The notes under the pieces: generated by a model
What the model was told of the DNA's origin: nothing
The model's input: only the letters and a program-made list of their open reading frames with translations
Database searches by the model: none
Made by a program: the position numbers and the translations under genes
In this document: positions 35,202 through 43,689 of the stretch, in pieces
Numbering within the stretch: position 1 is the first letter of the stretch
How the letters are laid out: the number at the start of each line of letters is the position of its first letter
NCBI GenBank assembly: GCA_016721465.1
Contig: JADKIA010000028.1
Span: 496,001-560,000, forward strand
Reading direction: 5' to 3'
Source: Ideonella sp.
GTDB lineage: Bacteria; Pseudomonadota; Gammaproteobacteria; Burkholderiales; Burkholderiaceae_C
DNA length: 64,000 nucleotides

Positions 35202-36151
35202 GCCGAGGCCATCAGGGCCGCGCGTGCGGCGGCGAAACGGTGGGTGATCCGCGGGTCGGCCATGGCAGCGATGCGCAGGCTTTCACGGGCGGGGCTTTGC
35301 AGGTCCAGAAGCAACAGGCGGTTGCCGTCGGGGTCCGCGCCCCAGGCTTGCCAGGCGCCGGTGACCGGCGCACTGTCCAGCTGGCCGCCGCAGGCCAACA
35401 GATGATCGCAGGCGGCCGTCAGGCCGCTCACCTCAAAGGCCAGGTGGGCGAATCCCGGGGCCCCCGCGGTGCGTCGCCCGGTGTCGCTGCCGGTGGCTGG
35501 CTGCAGGTACTGCATCAGCTCGATCTGCACATTGTCTGCGTCCAACCAGGCGGCGCGCACCTGCACCGCCGGCAGGTCGGCAATCGCATCCAGTCGCGGG
35601 TCGTTGCGCAGGCGTGGGCTGCGCACGGCCGCTGCCGCCAGGAAGCTGCTGTAGAAGTTCGCCAGCCGCGGCAGGTCCGGCGTGACGATGTTGGCGTGGG
35701 CAATCCAAGGGCGCGGGTCGGCCCAGACGGGCGCCACGCACTCGACTTCGACCACGTTGAATTCAGGGTCCCGCGCGTAGCAGTACAGGAAGCCCGTACC
35801 CAGGTCGATGGGTTCGCTGTGCAACTGCGCGCCCAGAGCCTGCATGCGGCCCACCACGCCGGCAATGTCCGGTGTCTGCAGGCACAGGTGGGCGATGCCC
35901 GCTTCGTTGACCGGCCGGCGCACGGCGGGCGCGGCCGTGTCGGCCTGCAGGAGCACGAGTCCTGCATTCGGGCTGCTCAGCGTGGCGGCACAACCGGGCA
36001 GCCCGAGCTCAGCGGCCGCTGCCCATGGCTGGCAACCCACTGTGGCGGTGTAGTAGTGCTCGGCGCGGGCCGGCTCCAGGGCCGCCAAAGCGATGTGGTG
36101 CAGGCCGACGACGGGGCGCGTCGGCAGCACGGAGGGTTCGGTGCCAGTCAT
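35198..36151 (-). CDS. Two-domain VOC (glyoxalase/extradiol dioxygenase fold) protein
   Basis: A 317-residue protein with two VOC modules: residues about 15-145 (VGLHHIALAALEPARAEHYY ... FNVVEVECV) and about 155-290 (WIAHANIVTPDLPRLANFY ... GADPDGNRLLLLDL). Metal ligand candidates are His in HHIAL, His in AHLCL and Glu in VEVE. The layout could serve an extradiol-type dioxygenase, an epimerase or a lyase; motifs do not decide. It follows the acyl-CoA ligase gene by 10 nt and overlaps the SDR gene, so it belongs to the catabolic operon. Confidence 0.75.
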   Translation of the reverse strand: MTGTEPSVLPTRPVVGLHHIALAALEPARAEHYYTATVGCQPWAAAAELGLPGCAATLSSPNAGLVLLQADTAAPAVRRPVNEAGIAHLCLQTPDIAGVVGRMQALGAQLHSEPIDLGTGFLYCYARDPEFNVVEVECVAPVWADPRPWIAHANIVTPDLPRLANFYSSFLAAAAVRSPRLRNDPRLDAIADLPAVQVRAAWLDADNVQIELMQYLQPATGSDTGRRTAGAPGFAHLAFEVSGLTAACDHLLACGGQLDSAPVTGAWQAWGADPDGNRLLLLDLQSPARESLRIAAMADPRITHRFAAARAALMASA

Positions 36152-36161
36152 GGGTTGTGCC

Positions 36162-37802
36162 TCAGATGGACTTGTCCCGGCCCTGCCAGAAGCGCTGGCG
36201 CACCTGGTTGCGCTGGAGCTTGCCGGTGCCGGTTTGCGGCAAGGCGGTGTCGAAGACCACCTCACGCGGGCACTTGAACCGGGCCAGGTGTTGCGCGGCA
36301 TGCGCCTGCAGCGTGGCGGCAAGCTCCGGTGTGGGTGCATTGCCCGGCGCCGGCACGACGACCGCCACGACCTTCTCGCCCCACTCCTCGTCAGGCGCTC
36401 CGACGGTGCACGCCTCCAGCACTGCCGGGTGATGCATCAACACCTCGTCCACCTCGCGCGGGTAGATGTTGACGCCACCCGAGATGATGCATTCCGCGGC
36501 CCGACCGGTGAGGAACAGGAATCCGTCGGCGTCGACATAGCCCATGTCACCCAAGGTGAAAAGGTTCCCTTCGTACGCGGCTGCGGTCTTGGCGGCGTCG
36601 CGGTAATACTCGAAGCGGCCGGCTTCGGGAGCACGAAAGTAGATGCGCCCGACGGTCCCCAGAGGCACGTCCTGGCCCGCGTCGTCGACGATGCGGTGGC
36701 CGAGCGATGGGTCAACACGGCCCACGGTGCCCGGTTTCAGCAGCCACTGCTGCGAGTCGACGTGGATGCCGTTGCCGCCCTCTGTGGCCGCGTAGTACTC
36801 GGTCAACACCGGGCCCAGCCAGTCGATCATGGCGCGCTTGGTGGCCACTGGGCAAGGGGCTGCGCCGTGCACCAGGAAGCGCAGTGATGACAAGTCGTAT
36901 CGGGCCCGCACATCAGGCTGCAGTGCCAGCAGGCGCTGAAACATGGTCGGCACCATGTGGGCATGCGTGACCCGGTGCTGCTGGATGAGCGAGAGCACCT
37001 GCTCCGAGTCCCACTTCTCGAGCATGACGATCGGTACGCCCGAGGCCAGCGGCCAACGGATGTCGAACAGCAACGGCGCCGAATGGTACGCAGGGCCGCA
37101 GCACAAGGCCACGTCACCTGGGCGGTAGGCAGCGAAGGTGTCGGCGTACTGCGCTTCGATCACCTCGGGCTCGCGCCGAAACACGCCCTTGGGCTGTCCG
37201 GTGGTGCCCGAGGTGTAGAGCATGAGCGACCCGGCCGCCGGGGACGCCACTTCGTCGGGTCGGCTTGCCGCCAGGTTGTCGCGGTAGCCGCAGGAGCCGC
37301 TGGCGTCAATGATCAGGCGGGCCACTTGCTGGCCTGCGAGCCCCGGTGCATCCAGCGCCTGGTCCACCACCAGCACTCGCGCACCACAGTCCTGCACGAT
37401 GTAACGCGCCTCTTCGGGCCTGAGGTGGGTGTTGATTGGCGTCAGACGCAGGCCGCAGCGCATGGCCGCGAGGAGCACTTCAACGAATTCGGCTCGATTG
37501 CCGCACAACAGGGCCACCGGATCACCTGGCAGCAGCCCTTGCGCCTGAAAAGCATGGGAGAGGCGGTTCGCATTGGCGTGCAATTCAGAGAAGCTGCGCG
37601 AGCCCTGCGGCGCAGTGACGGCGACGCCGTCGGGACACAAGCGCGCGAACACGCTCGACTGCGTCCAGCTCTGCGCCAGCCGATGCAGCTCATCGGCATG
37701 CACGCGGAAGTCGGGCGCCTCTGGGTCGCTGCGCTGGGTGAGCACTACGGGCGACGGCTCAACGAACATGGGATGACTTCGATCGAGATGCTGAAGGGAC
37801 AT
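36162..37802 (-). CDS. Acyl-CoA synthetase (AMP-dependent, class I adenylate-forming)
   Basis: A 546-residue ligase. P-loop-like motif LMLYTSGTTGQPKG near residue 198, the adenine-binding YYAATEGG, the TGR hinge in DGFLFLTGRAAE and the C-terminal catalytic Lys in TGTGKLQRN are all present. It activates a carboxylic acid with ATP and CoA in the cytoplasm. It heads the minus-strand operon with the VOC protein and two SDRs. A TTATTGACG sequence lies 10-18 nt upstream of the start, matching the half-site of the motif found at other promoters of this region. An alternative start is ATG 37769. Confidence 0.9.
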   Translation of the reverse strand: MSLQHLDRSHPMFVEPSPVVLTQRSDPEAPDFRVHADELHRLAQSWTQSSVFARLCPDGVAVTAPQGSRSFSELHANANRLSHAFQAQGLLPGDPVALLCGNRAEFVEVLLAAMRCGLRLTPINTHLRPEEARYIVQDCGARVLVVDQALDAPGLAGQQVARLIIDASGSCGYRDNLAASRPDEVASPAAGSLMLYTSGTTGQPKGVFRREPEVIEAQYADTFAAYRPGDVALCCGPAYHSAPLLFDIRWPLASGVPIVMLEKWDSEQVLSLIQQHRVTHAHMVPTMFQRLLALQPDVRARYDLSSLRFLVHGAAPCPVATKRAMIDWLGPVLTEYYAATEGGNGIHVDSQQWLLKPGTVGRVDPSLGHRIVDDAGQDVPLGTVGRIYFRAPEAGRFEYYRDAAKTAAAYEGNLFTLGDMGYVDADGFLFLTGRAAECIISGGVNIYPREVDEVLMHHPAVLEACTVGAPDEEWGEKVVAVVVPAPGNAPTPELAATLQAHAAQHLARFKCPREVVFDTALPQTGTGKLQRNQVRQRFWQGRDKSI

Positions 37803-37843
37803 TCCTTCGCGTTATTGACGGTTTGTATATTAAGGAGATCGCG

Positions 37844-37921
37844 ATGTCTACAGGGTTTGTCCGATCGATCGCCGGACCTCTGGCACTTCAGGTGAGGCGC
37901 GATGACGGCAGGTGCTATTGA
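37844..37921 (+). CDS. Possible 25-codon leader or remnant peptide
   Basis: A very short frame (MSTGFVRSIAGPLALQ ...) inside the divergent promoter region of the ligase and TonB-receptor genes. It is supported only by an excellent ribosome-binding site: AAGGAG ends 6-8 nt before the ATG. Its stop TGA overlaps a TTGACG half-site. It could be a leader peptide, the 5' remnant of a lost gene, or chance. I know no homologue. Confidence 0.25.
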   Translation: MSTGFVRSIAGPLALQVRRDDGRCY

Positions 37922-37970
37922 CGATCAGGCAAATAGCTATTGACAGAGCAGGTTGGCCTCAGTAGCCTTA

Positions 37971-37986
37971 TTGACGCTTAATACAA
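37971..37986. promoter_or_regulatory. Motif site 2: 16-bp motif upstream of the TonB receptor gene
   Basis: TTGACGCTTAATACAA matches the site at 50321 at 13 of 16 positions in the same orientation. It lies 75 bp before the receptor ATG. Two further TATTGAC sequences occur just upstream (37916 and 37939), one of them part of a 15-bp variant TTGACGATCAGGCAA (37918-37932), so the region may hold several operators. TTGAC also resembles a -35 box, so some copies may be promoters. Confidence 0.5.
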
Positions 37987-38061
37987 CAACAGATTCGCGA
38001 CTTCAGCTCGGATCAACATCCTGCGGTCGCCACCGCACCCCACGACCCTTTGGAGACATCG

Positions 38062-40470
38062 ATGCACAACTCTCGACACCCAATCCCCGGCGGCCTGCGC
38101 CTGAGCGCCTTGTCGTTGGCCGTCGGCTCCCTCCTGCTTCCGATGGCCAGCATGGCGCAGCAATCGGCTGCAAGGCCCGCTGAGGCCGGCGCGGCGACCG
38201 ACGCAGACCAGCCGGCGCTCGAACAGGTGGTCATCACGGCCCGCAAGCGAGCGGAAGCGGCGCAGTCGGTGCCCATCGCCATCACCGCCTTCAACGCTGA
38301 CAGCCTGGAGCGTGCCAAGATATCGGGTGCAGCGGATCTGCAGTTCTCGATTCCCAACGCCGTGCTCACCGGCAATGACCGCTTCACGATTCGAGGCATT
38401 GGCAACAATTCGTTGGGTGGCGACAACGGGGTTGGCCTGGCCATCAATGGAGCCTCGATCGCGGTCTATCCACAGAACGAGCTGTACGACATGGAGCGTA
38501 TCGAGGTGCTGCGCGGTCCGCAGGGCACGCTGTTCGGGCGCAACACCACCGGCGGGGCACTGGCCCTGTTCACCAAGAAGCCGACCGCAGATCGGGGCGG
38601 CAGCATCTCACTGGAGTTGGGCAATTACAACGAGCGTCGTGTTGGCGGCGTCTTGAATCTGCCGATCAGCGACAACCTTCGACAGCGATTCGCCGGCTAT
38701 GTGCTCAAACGCGATGGCTTCACGCGCAACGAGTTCACGGGGAATTCGATCGACGGGCGCGATCAATACAGCCTGCGCAGTTCCACACGTCTGTTCATCG
38801 GTGACAAGACCGAGGCCAACCTGGTGCTGTCGGTGTACAACGAGGACAGCTCGCGCACGCGGGAATCCAAACGACTGTGCAAGGCGATCCCTGTGCTGGC
38901 GTGCAGCCCGCTCGAACTGGGCTTCGACTCGCCCGACTACAACGCCACCCTGTTCAAGTCGCTCGCCGGACCGCTGACGTCGCTTGGCTATGTACCGGCC
39001 GGCAGCAACATCTATGCAGGTGCACCCAATCCGCAGGACCTGCGGGCTGTGTCGGCGGACTTCGACGCGACCTTCAGGCTCAAGCAGGAGTCCGCGACAT
39101 TGGAGGTCAGTCACGAGCTTGACTTCGCCACGCTGAGCTATGTGGGCGGCTTTTCCAGATCGAACACTGAGCAGAACACCGACTGGGACAATTCCGCGCT
39201 GCCGTTCCGGTTTGCCAAGCCGATCACCTACAACATGTCACGCGACGTGCAGGTCACCACCGATCGCCTGCTCACCACTGACAGCTTCACATCGCATGAG
39301 CACACCTCGTCCCACGAAGTGCGCTTGGCATCGAATGGCAAGGGCCCGTTCGGCTACACCACCGGCCTGTTCTATCTGGACAGCTACGGTGGCAGCGGCT
39401 TCTTCACCTGGCATCCGTTTTTCGAGCTGATCCAGAAGATCCAAGGGCGCCCGCCTGAGACGTGGTATGCCAATACCGAGACCTTGTTGTCGACCACCAA
39501 GGCGCAGGCCTGGTTCGGTGAAGGCCAGTGGAAGGTGTCGGATCAACTCCGGGCCACCCTGGGTGCGCGCTGGACCAAGGAGGAGAAAACCGCTTTGTCG
39601 CGAGCCATCATCCTGACCAACACCGTACCTTTCACCCAGAAGCCGAATCTGGACTGGAGTTGGTGGACGGGCCGCGCATCGGTCGACTACGCCCCGAGCA
39701 AGGACACCCTGTTCTACGGCAGCATCGCCACCGGCTACAAGGGCGGCGGCTTCAACACCAGCAGCGCGACCACGCCAACCTTCGAACCCGAGACGGTGAC
39801 CGCCTACGAACTTGGCCTGAAGACCGAGTCCTTCAATGGCACGCTGCGCACCAATGTCTCTGCCTTCTACAACGACTACAAGAACATGCAGTTGGCGCAG
39901 CGGATCTCTGCCTCCGCGATCACGGCCAATGCCGATGCCCGGACATCCGGTGTGGAGGCCGAGCTGCTCTATGCGCCCAATCGTGCCTGGCTTGTCGATG
40001 CCAATGTCTCGCTGCTGCGCACCCGCATCGGGGAGTTCATGACGGTGGACGCCGCCAACCCGGCTCAGAGCCTGGCCACGAAGACGCCTTTGGTGCAGGT
40101 CAACCTGGCTGGAAACAAGCTGCCGCACTCGCCCGAAACCAAGGTCAAGCTGGGTGCGCAGTACAGCACCGGGCTGTTCGGCACCGGATGGACCACCACC
40201 GCCCGCATTGACTACGTCTGGCAGGACAAGTACTTCTCTCGCGAGTTCAACACGCCAACCGACGCGATCAAGGCGTGGGCGGTGACGAACCTGCAACTGC
40301 GCTTGACCAACCCCAAGGGTGATGTGCAGATCAAGGGTTTCGTCAAGAATCTGAGCAACGCAAACAACATCACCAACATCATCATCGAGGACGCGCTCGT
40401 GGGAAGTTATCGCAATGTACGCCTGCTTGATCCGCGCACTGTCGGCGTCCAGGTCGAATACAAGTTCTGA
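38062..40470 (+). CDS. TonB-dependent outer-membrane receptor
   Basis: An 802-residue receptor. The signal peptide ends near residue 33 (ASMAQ), the TonB-box-like VVITARKRAE follows, the plug domain spans about 60-180 (LRGPQGTLFGRNTTGGAL) and the barrel ends in EYKF with a terminal Phe. ATG 38062 has GGAG six nt upstream and is preferred over an in-frame TTG at 38050. This VITARKR class carries hydrophobic or carbohydrate-linked organic ligands. The gene is divergent from the acyl-CoA ligase and followed by an acyl-CoA dehydrogenase, so it is the probable entry gate for the substrate of this cluster. Confidence 0.92.
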   Translation: MHNSRHPIPGGLRLSALSLAVGSLLLPMASMAQQSAARPAEAGAATDADQPALEQVVITARKRAEAAQSVPIAITAFNADSLERAKISGAADLQFSIPNAVLTGNDRFTIRGIGNNSLGGDNGVGLAINGASIAVYPQNELYDMERIEVLRGPQGTLFGRNTTGGALALFTKKPTADRGGSISLELGNYNERRVGGVLNLPISDNLRQRFAGYVLKRDGFTRNEFTGNSIDGRDQYSLRSSTRLFIGDKTEANLVLSVYNEDSSRTRESKRLCKAIPVLACSPLELGFDSPDYNATLFKSLAGPLTSLGYVPAGSNIYAGAPNPQDLRAVSADFDATFRLKQESATLEVSHELDFATLSYVGGFSRSNTEQNTDWDNSALPFRFAKPITYNMSRDVQVTTDRLLTTDSFTSHEHTSSHEVRLASNGKGPFGYTTGLFYLDSYGGSGFFTWHPFFELIQKIQGRPPETWYANTETLLSTTKAQAWFGEGQWKVSDQLRATLGARWTKEEKTALSRAIILTNTVPFTQKPNLDWSWWTGRASVDYAPSKDTLFYGSIATGYKGGGFNTSSATTPTFEPETVTAYELGLKTESFNGTLRTNVSAFYNDYKNMQLAQRISASAITANADARTSGVEAELLYAPNRAWLVDANVSLLRTRIGEFMTVDAANPAQSLATKTPLVQVNLAGNKLPHSPETKVKLGAQYSTGLFGTGWTTTARIDYVWQDKYFSREFNTPTDAIKAWAVTNLQLRLTNPKGDVQIKGFVKNLSNANNITNIIIEDALVGSYRNVRLLDPRTVGVQVEYKF

Positions 40471-40486
40471 CTCCGATCACCTGGGC

Positions 40487-41602
40487 ATGGATTTCGATCT
40501 CAGCGACGAGCAGCACCTGCTCAAGGAGAGCGCGCGGCGCTTCGTGAATGAGCGCTGCACGTTCGACGCCTGGCAGCGATGGCGCGCTGCCGGCCAGTCA
40601 CCGGGCGAGGCGCTGTGGGCAGAGTTTGCAGCGATGGGATGGCTGCAATTGCCCTTCGCGCAGGAGGATGGCGGATTCGACGCCGGACCGGTCGAGACCA
40701 TGCTGCTGGTGGAGGAGCTCGGGCGTGGATTGATGGCCGAACCATTCCTGCAATCGGTGGTGTTGACCGGCGAACTGCTCAGGCGCTCTCCCGCCAGCGC
40801 GCAACGCTCGGCCCGCATCGCGCAGGTGGGCCAGGGGCGGTGTCGGGTCGCCGTGGCGCACGCCGAATCTGCGGCCCGGTATCGGCTGGACGCCGTGGCG
40901 ACCCAGGCCCGACGCCAAGGCAGCACCTGGCGAATCAGTGGCTGCAAGAACGTCGTCCTGGGTGCTGCAAAGGCCAACGCGCTCATTGTTTCGGCGGCCA
41001 CCGACCAGGGCATCAGCTTGTTCTGGGTCGACTCGCAGACGCAGGGTGTGGCGCTGCACGCCTACCCGACGGTCGACGGCGTGGGCGGCGCGGATATCCG
41101 ATTCGTTGACGTCGCGGTGAGCGACAGCGCACTTGTCGGTGAGCTTGGCCAAGGTGTGGAGTTGATGCATGCCGCCGGCGCCCGTGCCCTGGCGGCCATG
41201 GGTGCCGAGGCGGTTGGCCTGATGGACCTGCTGCTCGAGCAAACGGTGGCCTACACGAGTCAGCGGCGCCAGTTCGGGCAACCTGTGGCCCGCTTCCAGG
41301 CGCTGAGACATCGGATGGTGGACATGTTCATGCAGGCTGAGCAGACACGTTCCCTGGTCTACCTGGCCACGATTCGGCTGTTGGAAGACCACCCGGAAAC
41401 GGCGAAGGCGTTGTCGGCGTTGAAGGTGCAGATTGGCAAGGGTGGCCGTTTCGTCAGCCAGCAGGCGGTGCAGTTGCATGGGGGCATGGGGATGTCCGAC
41501 GAGATCGTCGTCGGTCATGCCTTCAAGCGGCTGTTGGCGCTGGACGCCCAACTGGGCAATGTGGACCATCACCTGCAGCGCTTCGCCAGCTTGAGTGCAT
41601 GA
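40487..41602 (+). CDS. Acyl-CoA dehydrogenase family protein (short type)
   Basis: A 371-residue protein with the N-terminal helical domain (MDFDLSDEQHLLKESARRF), a shortened middle domain lacking the usual GSD motif seen in the other dehydrogenase, and the C-terminal VQLHGGMGMSDEIVVGH segment. It resembles the second subunit of heteromeric acyl-CoA dehydrogenases known from steroid side-chain degradation, where only one subunit type is complete. It follows the TonB receptor by 16 nt and overlaps the next gene by ATGA, so receptor, dehydrogenase and hydratase/dehydrogenase form one operon. Confidence 0.85.
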   Translation: MDFDLSDEQHLLKESARRFVNERCTFDAWQRWRAAGQSPGEALWAEFAAMGWLQLPFAQEDGGFDAGPVETMLLVEELGRGLMAEPFLQSVVLTGELLRRSPASAQRSARIAQVGQGRCRVAVAHAESAARYRLDAVATQARRQGSTWRISGCKNVVLGAAKANALIVSAATDQGISLFWVDSQTQGVALHAYPTVDGVGGADIRFVDVAVSDSALVGELGQGVELMHAAGARALAAMGAEAVGLMDLLLEQTVAYTSQRRQFGQPVARFQALRHRMVDMFMQAEQTRSLVYLATIRLLEDHPETAKALSALKVQIGKGGRFVSQQAVQLHGGMGMSDEIVVGHAFKRLLALDAQLGNVDHHLQRFASLSA

Positions 41603-43689
41603 TGACCGAGGTCGGGCAAGGGGCCGCTCTGGTGCTGACTGAGCAGCGCGGCGCCGTCGCCGTTCTGCGCTTGAATCGACCGCCGGTCAACGCACTGGCG
41701 CCCGCACTGGTGCAGGCCTTGATGGATGCGCTGCAACAGGCTCAGGCGCGAGGCGATGTGGCCGCGATGGTGCTGGCGGCCGAGGGCCGCTGCTTCAGCG
41801 TCGGCGCAGACATCCATGCCTTCGGCGATGCCGGCCCCGACCCGCACGTCCTGCCTTGCGCATTGACAAGCAGCAGCAAACCGATCGTGGCTGCCTTGCA
41901 TGGCGAGGTGCTGGGTGGTGGCCTGGAACTGGCACTGGCTTGCCAAGCACGCGTGGCCAGCGCCGACGTTCGACTGGGCTTGCCGGAGATCACACTCGGG
42001 CTGATACCAGGTGCCGGCGGCACGCAACGACTGCCGCGCCTGATCGGGCCAGAAGCTGCGCTGGCGCTGATGTTGAGCGGGCAGCCGATCAATTCAGCTG
42101 ATGCACTGGCCGTCGGGCTGGTGGACGCCGTCGTCGAGGAGGGACTGCTGGACTGTGCCTGCGCGCTGGCTCTGCGCCTGGCGCGAAACGAGTCGCGGCG
42201 CACGGTGCGCGCGCCGTGGCCTGTGATGCCAAGTGTGAAGCCTGTAACGCGCAGGCTGCCAGAGCCGGCCGCCAGTGCCATCAGGGCTTGCGTGCAGGCG
42301 GCGTCCGATCAGACGATGGACGATGGACTCGCACTGGAGTCGCGCTGGTTTGCGCAATGCCTGGCTTCACCCAACTCCGTTGCCCTGCGCCATGCCTTCG
42401 CAGCTGAACGCCGCGCCCGCCAGGTGCCAGGTGTGCCCGCGGGATCGAAGGCGAGGGATGTGCACCACGCGGCCGTCATTGGCGCAGGCACCATGGGCCA
42501 CGGCATTGCGATTTGCCTCGCCGAGGCTGGCATCCAGGTCGATCTGATCGACCCCGATCCAGCGGCACTTCAGCGCGCACAGAGGGCCATCGAACGCCAT
42601 CACCTGCAGACCCAGGCCAAGGGCCGGATCAGCAGCGAGCAGGCACAGCGTAGGATCCAACTGGTGCGCACCGGTGAGAGTCTGGCCGCAGCGGCAGATG
42701 TCGATCTGGTTGTGGAGGCCGTGTTCGAGAACATGGCGCTGAAGTGCCAACTGTTCCAGCAACTGGACGGCCTGTGCCGAACCGGCACGTTGCTGGCCAG
42801 CAATACCTCGTCACTCGACATTGACCGCATGGCCCAGGCCACCAGGCGGCCAGGAGAGGTGCTGGGACTGCATTTCTTCGGCCCCGCGCCGGCCATGCGC
42901 CTGTTGGAGATCGTGCGTGGTGCACAAACCTCCGGGCAAGCATTGGTGGACGGTCTGGCGTTGGCACGGCGCCTGGGCAAGGTTGCGGTGGTGGCGCGCG
43001 TCGGGCCGGGCTTCATTGGCAATCGCATGGTTGGCCCGTACGGCCGACAGGCTGAGCGCTTGCTTCTGGAAGGGGCAACACCCACGCAGGTGGACCGCGC
43101 GCTGGTGAATTTTGGCTTTCCGATGGGGCCGCACACGGTGGGGGACATGGTGGGCCTGGACGTGGGCGTGCGAGCCGCAGCCGAGGCATCGCCCAGCGCC
43201 GATCCGCGTGACGGGGCCGTCGCACGCCGCCTGGTGGCCGAAGGGCGATTGGGGCAAAAGAGCGGTACGGGCCTGTACCGCTACGAGTCTGGCTCGCGGC
43301 AGGCGCTGCCTGACCCGGCGGCCGAAGCGCTCATCCGGGACGAGGCCAGGCGCCTGGGAATCAACCCGCGCGAGATCGATGACAGCGAGATCGTGCAGCG
43401 TTGCCTGCTGGCATTGATCAACGAAGGCGCGGCCTTGCTGGGTGAAGGTGTCGCGCTGCGTGCAGGCGACATCGACACCGTTTGGCTCAACGGCTACGGC
43501 TTCCCGCGCTGGCTGGGCGGCCCCATGCACCATGCGGACCAGATAGGCCTGCCCAGTGTGCTGGATCGATTGGCACTTTGGGCTCAAGCCTGCTCGAGCG
43601 ACGAGGCCTTGTGGCGTCCAGCCCCGCTGCTGATCGAGCTCGCACACCAGGGCAGCAACTTCGCTGATCTGGACAGGCAAACGCCTTAG
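41599..43689 (+). CDS. Bifunctional enoyl-CoA hydratase / 3-hydroxyacyl-CoA dehydrogenase (FadB/FadJ-like)
   Basis: A 696-residue two-enzyme protein. The crotonase domain (about 1-190) has FSVGADIHAF and PEITLGLIPGAGGTQR; the Glu pair of active hydratases is at least partly kept (GGGLELA and PEIT). The dehydrogenase domain (about 295-690) begins with VIGAGTMGHGIA and has the LGLHFFGPAP motif. It performs the second and third steps of beta-oxidation. ATG 41599 overlaps the dehydrogenase stop; ATG 41602 is one codon later. Its stop overlaps the stop of the opposite-strand transporter gene by 4 nt. Confidence 0.92.
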   Translation: MMTEVGQGAALVLTEQRGAVAVLRLNRPPVNALAPALVQALMDALQQAQARGDVAAMVLAAEGRCFSVGADIHAFGDAGPDPHVLPCALTSSSKPIVAALHGEVLGGGLELALACQARVASADVRLGLPEITLGLIPGAGGTQRLPRLIGPEAALALMLSGQPINSADALAVGLVDAVVEEGLLDCACALALRLARNESRRTVRAPWPVMPSVKPVTRRLPEPAASAIRACVQAASDQTMDDGLALESRWFAQCLASPNSVALRHAFAAERRARQVPGVPAGSKARDVHHAAVIGAGTMGHGIAICLAEAGIQVDLIDPDPAALQRAQRAIERHHLQTQAKGRISSEQAQRRIQLVRTGESLAAAADVDLVVEAVFENMALKCQLFQQLDGLCRTGTLLASNTSSLDIDRMAQATRRPGEVLGLHFFGPAPAMRLLEIVRGAQTSGQALVDGLALARRLGKVAVVARVGPGFIGNRMVGPYGRQAERLLLEGATPTQVDRALVNFGFPMGPHTVGDMVGLDVGVRAAAEASPSADPRDGAVARRLVAEGRLGQKSGTGLYRYESGSRQALPDPAAEALIRDEARRLGINPREIDDSEIVQRCLLALINEGAALLGEGVALRAGDIDTVWLNGYGFPRWLGGPMHHADQIGLPSVLDRLALWAQACSSDEALWRPAPLLIELAHQGSNFADLDRQTP

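Noticed and set aside
37811..37986. Several TATTGAC sequences read as sigma-70 -35 boxes
   Set aside because: They could be promoters, but no convincing -10 box lies 16-18 bp downstream of any of them, and the conserved CAA at the far end of the 16-mer favours an operator. I keep them as operator candidates only.
43686..43689. Overlapping stop codons of convergent genes
   Set aside because: A 4-nt tail-to-tail overlap of the FadB/J-like and transporter genes is common in compact genomes and needs no special explanation.
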